A stretch of 64,000 nucleotides of DNA from Tardiphaga sp052076105 (GTDB lineage: Bacteria > Pseudomonadota > Alphaproteobacteria > Rhizobiales > Xanthobacteraceae): NCBI RefSeq assembly GCF_052076105.1, contig NZ_CP197245.1:5332001-5396000 (forward strand), written 5' to 3'. Positions 17,303 to 24,271 of this stretch are shown here, piece by piece. The position numbers were made by a program, and so were the translations under genes. How positions within the stretch are numbered: the first letter of the stretch is position 1; every line of letters begins with the position of its first letter. The notes under the pieces were generated by a model that saw nothing but the letters and a program-made list of their open reading frames with translations, had not been told where the DNA came from and searched no databases.

Positions 17303-18568
17303 TTACGTATTCATCGAATCGAAGAATTCGGAGTTGTTCTTCGTGTTGCGGAGCTTGTCGAGCAGGAAGTCGATGGCGTCCATCGTGCCCATCGGATTGA
17401 GGATGCGGCGGAGCACATACATCTTCTTGAGGAGCTGCGGATCGGTGATGAGCTCTTCCTTGCGGGTGCCCGAGCGCGAAATATCGATCGCCGGGAAGGT
17501 CCGCTTGTCCGAGACCTTGCGGTCCAGGATGAGTTCCGAGTTACCGGTGCCCTTGAATTCTTCGAAGATGACTTCGTCCATGCGGCTGCCGGTATCCACC
17601 AACGCGGTGGCGATGATGGTCAGCGAACCGCCTTCTTCCACATTACGGGCGGCACCGAAGAAACGCTTTGGACGCTGCAGCGCATTGGCGTCGACACCGC
17701 CGGTGAGCACCTTGCCGGATGACGGCACGACGGTGTTGTAGGCGCGGCCGAGGCGGGTAATCGAATCCAGCAGAATGACTACGTCGCGGCCATGTTCGAC
17801 CAGGCGCTTGGCTTTCTCGATCACCATTTCGGCGACCTGAACGTGTCGCACTGCCGGCTCATCGAAGGTCGAGGAAACGACTTCGCCCTTCACCGAACGC
17901 TGCATATCGGTGACTTCTTCCGGACGCTCGTCGATCAGAAGAACGATCAGATAGCATTCCGGATGATTGGCCGTAATCGAATGCGCGATGTTCTGCATCA
18001 ACACGGTTTTACCCGTGCGCGGCGGCGCGACGATCAGTGCGCGCTGGCCCTTGCCGATCGGTGCCACGATGTCGATGACGCGCGCCGAGAGATCGCGGCG
18101 GGTCGAATCTTCCAGCTCAAGGCGGAAACGTTGATCCGGAAAGAGCGGGGTCAGATTGTCGAAATTTACCTTGTGCTTTGACTTCTCGGGATCTTCGAAA
18201 TTGAGCGTATTGACCTTCAGCAAAGCGAAATAGCGTTCGCCTTCCTTCGGGCTGCGAATATGGCCTTCGACCGTGTCGCCCGTGCGCAGGCCGAAACGGC
18301 GGATCTGCGAAGGCGAGACATAGATATCGTCCGGGCCCGGCAGGTAATTCGCATCGGGCGACCGCAAGAAGCCGAAGCCGTCGGAGAGAACCTCGACGAC
18401 GCCTTCGCCGATGATGTCAGTTTCCTTGATCGCAAGCTGCTTCAAGCTGGCGAACATCAGCTCCTGCTTGCGCATGGTGCTGGCATTTTCGACCCCAAGC
18501 TCTTCCGCAAACGAGACGAGCTCGGCTGGCGTCTTGGCCTTGAGGTCCTGAAGTTTCATTTCCCGCAT
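17303..18568 (-). CDS. rho: Transcription termination factor Rho
   Basis: The 421-residue product starts with the Rho N-terminal helix bundle (MKLQDLKAKTPAELV), has a cold-shock-like RNA-binding domain (about 52-125, GFGFLRSPDANYLPGPDDIY) and a RecA-type motor with Walker A APPRTGKT at 181-188, LIDERPEEV and the Q/R-loop region (TGGVDANALQ, RPKRFFGAARN). It is a hexameric RNA helicase ending transcription. Met4 (18559) is an alternative start. A 272-nt leader separates it from hemJ, room for the autoregulation seen for rho elsewhere. Confidence 0.98.
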   Translation of the reverse strand: MREMKLQDLKAKTPAELVSFAEELGVENASTMRKQELMFASLKQLAIKETDIIGEGVVEVLSDGFGFLRSPDANYLPGPDDIYVSPSQIRRFGLRTGDTVEGHIRSPKEGERYFALLKVNTLNFEDPEKSKHKVNFDNLTPLFPDQRFRLELEDSTRRDLSARVIDIVAPIGKGQRALIVAPPRTGKTVLMQNIAHSITANHPECYLIVLLIDERPEEVTDMQRSVKGEVVSSTFDEPAVRHVQVAEMVIEKAKRLVEHGRDVVILLDSITRLGRAYNTVVPSSGKVLTGGVDANALQRPKRFFGAARNVEEGGSLTIIATALVDTGSRMDEVIFEEFKGTGNSELILDRKVSDKRTFPAIDISRSGTRKEELITDPQLLKKMYVLRRILNPMGTMDAIDFLLDKLRNTKNNSEFFDSMNT

Positions 18569-18715
18569 TGGGAGGTGTCCTGTGGAAAGTCGGAGAGGGA
18601 GCGCTATGGCCGAGACGAGTGCGGACGCTGGAAAAGATCAGGAAAGTCCGCAGGTCTCTGGCAAGGAAGTCTTGAGCGAGGAAGTTGCTGAAGGAGCTTC
18701 AAACCTGATGCGGTG

Positions 18716-18737
18716 GCCGGTTCAAAAAATGAAACCG
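18716..18737 (-). promoter_or_regulatory. Hairpin in the rho leader region
   Basis: An inverted repeat CCGGTT (18716-18721) / AACCGG (18732-18737) encloses a 10-nt A-rich loop, about 150 nt upstream of the rho start. On the minus strand the loop is T-rich. It could end hemJ transcription or act in rho autoregulation; nothing decides between these. The rest of the 18569-18840 gap shows no gene. Confidence 0.35.
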
Positions 18738-18840
18738 GTGCAAACCACATCCGCCTGCGTGGGGTGGGATGACTCGAATATAGAAAATCGCAGGGTGTCG
18801 CGCAAGGAGCCGAAACGGCGGTTGTGATGAGAAATTTGGC

Positions 18841-19263
18841 TTAGAACGGCTTCACTATCACCAAAATCACGATCAGGATCATCAAAACGGTAGGTACCTC
18901 ATTGATAATCCGATAGAATTTCGCAGACCTCGTATTTTTGTCCTGAGCAAAATCCCGCACCCGGGCGCTCAGGAAGCCATGAACGCCCGACATGATCAGC
19001 ACCAGCGTCAGTTTGACGTGAAACCAGCCCGAACTGAACCAATGGCCGGCCCAAGCGAGATACAGGCCCAGGATCCAGGTGACGATCATCGCCGGATTGA
19101 TGATCGCTTTGAGCAGACGGCGCTCCATCACCTTGAAGGTTTCGGATTGCTTCGAGCCGGTCTCCGCGTCGCAGTGATAGACGAATAGTCGCGGCAAATA
19201 GAGCATCCCCGCCATCCATGAGATGACGGCGATCACATGCAACGCCTTGGCCCATTCATACAT
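18841..19263 (-). CDS. hemJ: Protoporphyrinogen oxidase HemJ
   Basis: The 140-residue product is a four-helix membrane protein of the HemJ (UPF0093) family: the N-terminal LHVIAVISWMAGMLYLPRLFVYH with its conserved His, a central NPAMIVTWILGLYLA helix, FHVKLTLVLIMSGVHG, and FYRIINEVPTVLMILIVILV at the end. HemJ oxidises protoporphyrinogen IX to protoporphyrin IX in the inner membrane in bacteria lacking HemY/HemG. It is the last minus-strand gene before the presumed replication origin. hemE, often found here in related genomes, is absent from the window. Confidence 0.93.
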   Translation of the reverse strand: MYEWAKALHVIAVISWMAGMLYLPRLFVYHCDAETGSKQSETFKVMERRLLKAIINPAMIVTWILGLYLAWAGHWFSSGWFHVKLTLVLIMSGVHGFLSARVRDFAQDKNTRSAKFYRIINEVPTVLMILIVILVIVKPF

Positions 19264-19732
19264 TCGAAAGCTCTTTCCGGCATCACTGCGTCACATCGCA
19301 CGTGCTGAGACCGGAACATTTCACCGGAAAGCTACGTTGCAGGACCCGCGGATACAGAGCGGATCATCGCGCTATCCGCAAGCCGTCCTTCGCTTAAAAA
19401 ATATTTATAGAATCTTAGGTTTGAGTCTGAGTGGCAGTGGATTTCAGCCGCCCAAAACAATCCCGGAACTGTCCCGCGCTTATGCACATCGCCGCGTGAT
19501 TTCCACTAAGCCGCTTGCATGCGATATCGATATGCAGCGCAAAGGCTTACCGTCACACCGCACCGGATTATCCCAAGACAAACCCGGATAACCCCATTAT
19601 CATTCGAGGCAGCCTCGAAGTTTCTCCCCGTCATGAGGCCTGTGAAGAAAAAACCGAGTTATCCCGGGCCCGCCGAGGCGATGGTCGATATCCCGGAAAA
19701 GCTCCACAGAGATTCACAGGACATACACGGTC
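19264..19732. other. Candidate chromosomal replication origin (oriC)
   Basis: This 469-bp gap has no credible gene and separates minus-strand genes (hemJ, rho, mnmE, mnmG) from plus-strand genes (ppsR, maf, coaE, dnaQ). It holds an AT-rich stretch (19394-19416), DnaA-box-like TTATGCACA (19480-19488, 8 of 9 to TTATCCACA), CTATCCGCA (19372-19380) and TTATCCCAA (19568-19576), further TTATCC cores near 19583-19591 (reverse) and 19659-19667, and a CtrA-like TTAA-N7-TTAT (19394-19408). In Caulobacter and Sinorhizobium the origin lies beside the ppsR (DUF299) homologue, which is the adjacent gene here. parS sites are 4-7 kb away. Confidence 0.7.
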
Positions 19733-20575
19733 ATGATGCCCACCACCGGCAGCTATTTTCATCTCCATCTGGTTTCCGATTCGACCGGTGAGACGTTGAT
19801 CACGGTGGCGCGCGCCGTCGCGGCGCAATACGCGAATGTCACGCCGGTTGAACATGTCTATCCGCTTGTGCGCAGTCAGAAGCAGCTCGATCGGGTGCTC
19901 TCCGAAATCGAGGAAGCGCCGGGCATCGTTCTCTTCACGCTGCTGGAAAAAGATCTCGTCGGCCGGTTGGAAGCCAAGTGCCAGGAAATCAACAGTCCGA
20001 GCCTGTCGATCATCGGGCCGGTGATGCAGCTCTTTCAGGCCTATCTCGGCGCGTCGACCACTGGCCGTGTCGGTGCGCAGCACACGCTGAACGCCGAATA
20101 CTTCAAGCGCATCGACGCGCTGAATTATTCGATGATGCATGACGACGGCCAGCATGTTGAGGGCCTTGAAGAAGCCGACGTGGTTCTGGTCGGCGTATCG
20201 CGTACGTCGAAGACGCCAACCTCGATCTATCTTGCCAATCGTGGTGTTCGCACGGCCAATGTGCCGCTCGTCCCCGGCATCCCCATTCCTCATCAGCTTG
20301 AGACGCTGAAAAACCCGCTTGTGGTCAGCCTGCACGCGACGCCGGAACGCCTGATCCAGATACGCCAGAACCGGCTTCTCAGCATTGGCAGCGATACGTC
20401 CAATGACGACTATATCGATCGCCAGGCGGTGACGGATGAAGTGACCTATGCGCGCAAGCTCAGCGCAAAATATGGTTGGGCATTGCTGGAAGTGACACGG
20501 CGTTCCATCGAAGAAACCGCGGCGGCCATCATGAAACTGCTGGCCGACCGCCAGCGTCAACGGATGTCGGAATGA
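19733..20575 (+). CDS. ppsR: Pyruvate, phosphate dikinase / PEP synthase regulatory protein (DUF299, bifunctional kinase-phosphorylase)
   Basis: The 280-residue product matches the DUF299/PPSR family: FHLHLVSDSTGET at the N-terminus, the P-loop-like GVSRTSKTPTSIYLA (about 153-168), and NVPLVPGIPIP. Family members use ADP to phosphorylate, and phosphate to reactivate, pyruvate-phosphate dikinase or PEP synthase; which of the two is the target here is unknown. It is the first gene right of the candidate oriC, the same position as in Caulobacter and Sinorhizobium. It overlaps maf by 4 nt (ATGA). Confidence 0.93.
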   Translation: MMPTTGSYFHLHLVSDSTGETLITVARAVAAQYANVTPVEHVYPLVRSQKQLDRVLSEIEEAPGIVLFTLLEKDLVGRLEAKCQEINSPSLSIIGPVMQLFQAYLGASTTGRVGAQHTLNAEYFKRIDALNYSMMHDDGQHVEGLEEADVVLVGVSRTSKTPTSIYLANRGVRTANVPLVPGIPIPHQLETLKNPLVVSLHATPERLIQIRQNRLLSIGSDTSNDDYIDRQAVTDEVTYARKLSAKYGWALLEVTRRSIEETAAAIMKLLADRQRQRMSE

Positions 20576-21180
20576 GTGTTTGGCGCAGTGCGGAGCCGCT
20601 GATCCTCGCGTCGCAGAGTTTGGCCCGTCGCCAGTTGCTGGCGAATGCCGGCATCACCTTTGATGCGATGCCTGCGGATATCGATGAGCGCGGCATTCAG
20701 GAGAAGTCTGGACTAACCGCGCCCGGCGAGATCGCAGCCCTGCTTGCCGAGCAGAAGGCCGCCTTTATTTCATTGCGCCATCCCGGCCGCTATGTGCTCG
20801 GCGCTGACCAGACGCTGGCGCTGGGCGACCGGATGTTCAGCAAGCCCACCGGGCGTGAACAGGCCGCAGAACAACTCGCAGCCCTCGCTGGCCGAACCCA
20901 CGAATTGCATTCGGCGCTTGCCGTTGTGTGCGATGGTGCAACGCTGTTCAGCAATGTCTCTGTCGCGCACATGACTATGCGCAAGCTGGATGCTGCAGCG
21001 ATTAATGCCTATCTGGATGCTGCGGGCGACAAGGTAACGACAAGTGTCGGCGCCTATCAGCTTGAAGGATTGGGTGTGCATCTGTTCGAGCTGATCGAAG
21101 GCGATCATTTCACCATCCTCGGTCTGCCCTTGCTGCCGCTGCTGAGTTTTCTGCGCGGCGAAGAGATGATCACGATCTGA
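20572..21180 (+). CDS. maf: Maf-family nucleoside triphosphate pyrophosphatase
   Basis: The 202-residue product has the Maf core: LILASQSLARRQLLANAG at the N-terminus (the common form is ASxSPRR), LAEQKA, VLGADQTLALGDR with the catalytic Asp, a KPTGREQA segment and VGAYQLEGLG. Maf enzymes hydrolyse non-canonical or modified NTPs; the substrate class cannot be fixed, and the deviant first motif suggests a divergent subgroup. ATG 20572 overlaps the ppsR stop (ATGA), implying translational coupling. coaE starts 16 nt later. Confidence 0.88.
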   Translation: MSVWRSAEPLILASQSLARRQLLANAGITFDAMPADIDERGIQEKSGLTAPGEIAALLAEQKAAFISLRHPGRYVLGADQTLALGDRMFSKPTGREQAAEQLAALAGRTHELHSALAVVCDGATLFSNVSVAHMTMRKLDAAAINAYLDAAGDKVTTSVGAYQLEGLGVHLFELIEGDHFTILGLPLLPLLSFLRGEEMITI

Positions 21181-21196
21181 TTTTGATGAGGGTTTG

Positions 21197-21796
21197 ATGC
21201 GCGTATTGGGGCTGACCGGTTCGATCGGAATGGGCAAATCGACCACCGCGAAATTGTTCATGGAAGCCGGCGTGCCGGTCTATGACGCCGATGCCACTGT
21301 GCACATGGTCTATGAAGGCGAAGCAGCTCCGTTGATTGAAGCCGCCTTCCCTGGCACTACCGATAATGGCAAGGTCGATCGCGCAAAGCTCTCTGCACAA
21401 GTCGTGCATGATGCCACGGCGATGAAGAAGCTTGAGCAGATCGTGCATCCGCTGCTCGGCGCCTATCACAGAAAATTCCTGGACGATGCCGAGAAGTCGG
21501 GTGCGCCGGTGGCAGTGGTCGACGTGCCCCTGCTTTATGAAACCGGCGGAGAAAAGCGTGTCGATGCGGTGGTTGTCGTGTCCACGAATCCCGAGCAGCA
21601 GCGCGAGCGCATTTTGGCGCGTGAGGGTATGACGGCCGAGAAACTCGACGCGATTCTGGCGCGGCAGCTGCCCGATGCGGAAAAGCGCAAACGGGCCGAC
21701 TTCGTGGTGGATACATCCAATGGATTGGATCCCGTGCGGGAGCGAATCCGTGAAATTCTCGCCGAGGCTGTTAAGATGCCGCAACGGCGACCGTAA
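21197..21796 (+). CDS. coaE: Dephospho-CoA kinase
   Basis: The 199-residue product has Walker A GLTGSIGMGKST, the substrate motif YDADATVH, HPL in VHPLLGAYH, DVPLLYE and a C-terminal RQ-containing lid (ARQLPDAEKR). It performs the last step of coenzyme A synthesis. ATG 21197 follows a GAGGG at 21189-21192 region and is preferred over the TTG one codon earlier. In several relatives aroE lies between maf and coaE; here only 16 nt separate them, so aroE is not at this locus. Confidence 0.95.
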   Translation: MRVLGLTGSIGMGKSTTAKLFMEAGVPVYDADATVHMVYEGEAAPLIEAAFPGTTDNGKVDRAKLSAQVVHDATAMKKLEQIVHPLLGAYHRKFLDDAEKSGAPVAVVDVPLLYETGGEKRVDAVVVVSTNPEQQRERILAREGMTAEKLDAILARQLPDAEKRKRADFVVDTSNGLDPVRERIREILAEAVKMPQRRP

Positions 21797-21828
21797 CCAC
21801 TCCCTGATTCGACAACCGGCTTACCGCG

Positions 21829-22530
21829 ATGCGTGAAATCGTCATGGACACCGAAACCACAGGCCTCGATCCCTTGCGGGGCGATCGGCTGGTGGAAATA
21901 GGTTGCCTCGAAATTTTCAACCGGATGCCGACCGGCCAGAGCTTTCACGTCTACATTAATCCCGAGCGCGACATGCCTCAGGAAGCGTTCAACGTGCACG
22001 GGCTATCCGCCGAGTTCCTGTCGACCAAGCCGCTGTTTCATGAAGTGGTCGACGACTTCATGGCCTTCATCGCCGATTCGCCGCTGGTGATTCACAACGG
22101 CATGTTCGACCTCGGCTTTATCAATGCCGAACTCGATCGTATCAAGCGTCCGCCGGTGCCGCGCGATCGTCTCGTCGATACGCTCCTGCTGGCGCGCCGC
22201 AAGCATCCCGGTGTGTCGAATAAGCTCGACGATCTCTGTGCCCGCTATGCGATCGACAATTCCCGCCGCACCAAGCACGGCGCGTTGCTTGACTCCGAAT
22301 TGCTGGCGGAAGTCTATATCGACCTCATCGGCGCCCGGCAGTCGCAACTGATCCTGGCGGAGGAAGCGCCTGCGCAGCGCACCGGCAGCATCAACGACGC
22401 GCCGCGCCGTCAGCGCGAGATTGCGCTTGCACTGCGCGTGACCGAAGCCGATCGCGCCGAACACCGCGCCTTTGTCGCAACGATGGGCGAGAAGGCAATC
22501 TGGAACGAGTTTCTGGGGCCCGCCTCGTAA
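21829..22530 (+). CDS. dnaQ: DNA polymerase III subunit epsilon (proofreading 3'-5' exonuclease)
   Basis: The 233-residue product is a DEDDh exonuclease: ExoI DTETTG (about 7-12), ExoII HNGMFDLGFIN, ExoIII HGALLDSELLAEVY. All catalytic acidic residues and the His are present. The C-terminal tail would bind the alpha subunit. It lies downstream of coaE with a 32-nt gap and converges on secB; a shared hairpin sits between them. Confidence 0.96.
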   Translation: MREIVMDTETTGLDPLRGDRLVEIGCLEIFNRMPTGQSFHVYINPERDMPQEAFNVHGLSAEFLSTKPLFHEVVDDFMAFIADSPLVIHNGMFDLGFINAELDRIKRPPVPRDRLVDTLLLARRKHPGVSNKLDDLCARYAIDNSRRTKHGALLDSELLAEVYIDLIGARQSQLILAEEAPAQRTGSINDAPRRQREIALALRVTEADRAEHRAFVATMGEKAIWNEFLGPAS

Positions 22531-22537
22531 AACAAAA

Positions 22538-22560
22538 ATGGCCGGGACAAGCCCGGCCAT
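22538..22560 (-). terminator. Intrinsic terminator of secB, also a palindromic repeat element
   Basis: A perfect 9-bp stem ATGGCCGGG / CCCGGCCAT with a 5-nt loop lies between the convergent dnaQ and secB genes. Read on the minus strand it is followed by a T-rich run (TTTTTGTTTT), so it serves secB best. The same 23-nt sequence occurs inverted at 46700-46722. Confidence 0.8.
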
Positions 22561-22591
22561 CACGCAAACTGGTTGGCTGAACGCGGCGAAC

Positions 22592-23071
22592 CTAGTTCGA
22601 TTTGCCAGCCTCGGCCTGAGCCTGACGTTCCAGGTTCTGCCGGTACAGACCGACGAAATCCACGGGATCGAGCATCAACGGCGGGAAGCCGCCATCGCGC
22701 ACCGCGGTGGCGATGATTTCGCGCGCAAACGGGAACAGCAGGCGCGGGCATTCGATCATGACCAGTGGGTGCAGGTTTTCCTGCGGTACGTTGACGATGC
22801 GGAATACGCCGGCATAGGCCAGTTCGAACGAGAACAGCACCGAGCCGGCGTTCTCTGCCTTGCCCTCGACCGACAGCGTTACTTCATATTCGCTCTCGGA
22901 GAGGTTGTTGGCGCCGACATTGATCTGGATATTGATGTTCGGCTGTTGGGACTGCGGGGCCAGCGAGGCCGGGGCGTTCGGGTTTTCGAACGACAGGTCC
23001 TTGGTGTACTGCGCCAGCACATTGAGTTGGGGGGGGGACTGCTCCGGAGGGGTGCCGTTGCCGTTTGCCAT
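22592..23071 (-). CDS. secB: Protein-export chaperone SecB
   Basis: The 159-residue product is SecB: QLNVLAQYTKDLSFENPNAP, INVGANNLSESEYEVTLSVE, ELAYAGVFRI, CPRLLFPFAREIIA and the C-terminal helix ending ERQAQAEAG. It holds presecretory proteins unfolded and delivers them to SecA. ATG 23071 has AGGAGA about 7 nt upstream. A run of nine G (nine C on the coding strand) at 23029-23037 lies in the QSPPQLN codons; the frame is intact. It is divergent from the Tim44-like gene. Confidence 0.97.
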   Translation of the reverse strand: MANGNGTPPEQSPPQLNVLAQYTKDLSFENPNAPASLAPQSQQPNINIQINVGANNLSESEYEVTLSVEGKAENAGSVLFSFELAYAGVFRIVNVPQENLHPLVMIECPRLLFPFAREIIATAVRDGGFPPLMLDPVDFVGLYRQNLERQAQAEAGKSN

Positions 23072-23575
23072 CGAAAATTCTCCTGAAGCGCTGCCGGGCG
23101 GGTGGAACCGGTTCGTCGCGGGTATCCGCGCGAATGGTCGAATGAGGTGATCGCGGCGAGTGGCTATCATAGGCCTGAGGCATTCCACAAGGATGCCACG
23201 CTGCAACCTGGACGCTAGAAAATCGCCGCTTTGACCCGCCGCTTGGCCATCCGGGCGCAAAACCGATCATATTCGTCCCGAATTCACGTTAAATGACTGA
23301 AAGTGCGGGTTTTCCTCGTCCGATCCGATTTCCTCTGTCGGACAAACGCGCTAGAATTTATCGAAACGGTTGCGGTCGAGGTTGCCGGTGCGAAGGCCGC
23401 TTTGCCGCAGCCGGACACGATGGCGCGCCATTGGCTGGGCTTAGTTTCATGTCTACATGGAGCAGGTTCGCCCATGACGCGATCTCCCAACCTTGCGGGA
23501 GCCGATTTCAGGACCGCGATGGGCGGCATAGTCTTCCGCCGGGCATGCCCGGCACCGATCAGAAAGCAATAAGAC
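23072..23575. other. Divergent intergenic region between secB and the Tim44-like gene
   Basis: About 500 nt without a gene I can support. It must hold the secB and Tim44 promoters. Two small hairpins are visible before the Tim44-like gene: CTCCC/GGGAG near 23487-23504 and a perfect 16-bp palindrome GCCGGGCATGCCCGGC at 23538-23553. Short open frames here have no recognisable features. Confidence 0.5.
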
Positions 23576-24271
23576 GTGGACATTTACACCATCATCTTCC
23601 TGGCACTGGCGGTCTTCATTTTTATCCGCCTGCGCAATGTGCTTGGACAGCGCACCGGCGAAGAGCGTCCGCCCTTCGACCGCGCGGCGCGTGATGCTTT
23701 GCCGCCCGAAGGCAATGTCGTGCCGATGCCCGGCGGTCCCGTCGATCAGACTGCGCCGGCACCGGCCGCCGACGTCTCTCCCGCCGAGCGCTGGAAGGGC
23801 ATCACCGAACCGGGCACGCCGCTGGCCGCAGGTCTCGATGCTGTCGTCGACCAGGATTCGTCGTTCGATCCCCGTCATTTCATCACCGGGGCCAAGAGCG
23901 CCTATGAGATGATCGTGCTGGCCTTTGCGAATGGCGATCGCCGGTCGCTGAAGGACCTGCTGTCGTCTGAGGTGTTCGACTCGTTCGATGCCGTCATCAA
24001 GGACCGCGAGAAGAACGAACAGAAGACCGAGACCCGTTTCGTCTCGATCGACAAGGCCGAACTCGTCGGTGCCGAAGTGCGTGATCGCGCGGCGCAGCTC
24101 ACCGTGCGTTTCGTCTCGCAGATGATCTCGGTGACACGCGACAAGACTGGCGCTGTCGTCGACGGTAATGCCGATAAGGTCAGCGACATCACCGACGTCT
24201 GGACCTTTGCTCGCGATATCACCTCGCGCGATCCGAACTGGAAGCTGGTTGGCACCGGCAGCGTGCAGTAA
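23576..24271 (+). CDS. Tim44-like domain membrane protein
   Basis: The 231-residue product has a short N-terminal membrane anchor (MDIYTIIFLALAVFIFIRLRNVLG), a Pro-rich linker and a C-terminal Tim44-like domain (about 95-231: SFDPRHFITGAKSAYEMIVLAFANGD then FVSIDKAELVGAEV and DVWTFARDITSRDPNWKL). Alphaproteobacterial members (TimA) are relatives of mitochondrial Tim44 with a poorly defined role at the inner membrane. The start is GTG 23576. The gene order secB - Tim44-like - mltA - smr is conserved in relatives. mltA begins inside its 3' end. Confidence 0.9.
   Translation: MDIYTIIFLALAVFIFIRLRNVLGQRTGEERPPFDRAARDALPPEGNVVPMPGGPVDQTAPAPAADVSPAERWKGITEPGTPLAAGLDAVVDQDSSFDPRHFITGAKSAYEMIVLAFANGDRRSLKDLLSSEVFDSFDAVIKDREKNEQKTETRFVSIDKAELVGAEVRDRAAQLTVRFVSQMISVTRDKTGAVVDGNADKVSDITDVWTFARDITSRDPNWKLVGTGSVQ

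Noticed and set aside
19011..19024. parS-like GTTTGACGTGAAAC inside hemJ
   Set aside because: One mismatch in the 14-bp core plus both flank bases wrong; it encodes conserved HemJ residues (HVKLT), so it is likely chance.
23029..23037. Run of nine G in secB as a phase-variable tract
   Set aside because: The reading frame is intact, secB is a housekeeping chaperone and nothing suggests switching; noted only as a possible slippage site.
23303..23572. Possible 89-codon gene in the secB-Tim44 gap
   Set aside because: No ribosome-binding site, no recognisable features and a mixed-composition translation; treated as non-coding.
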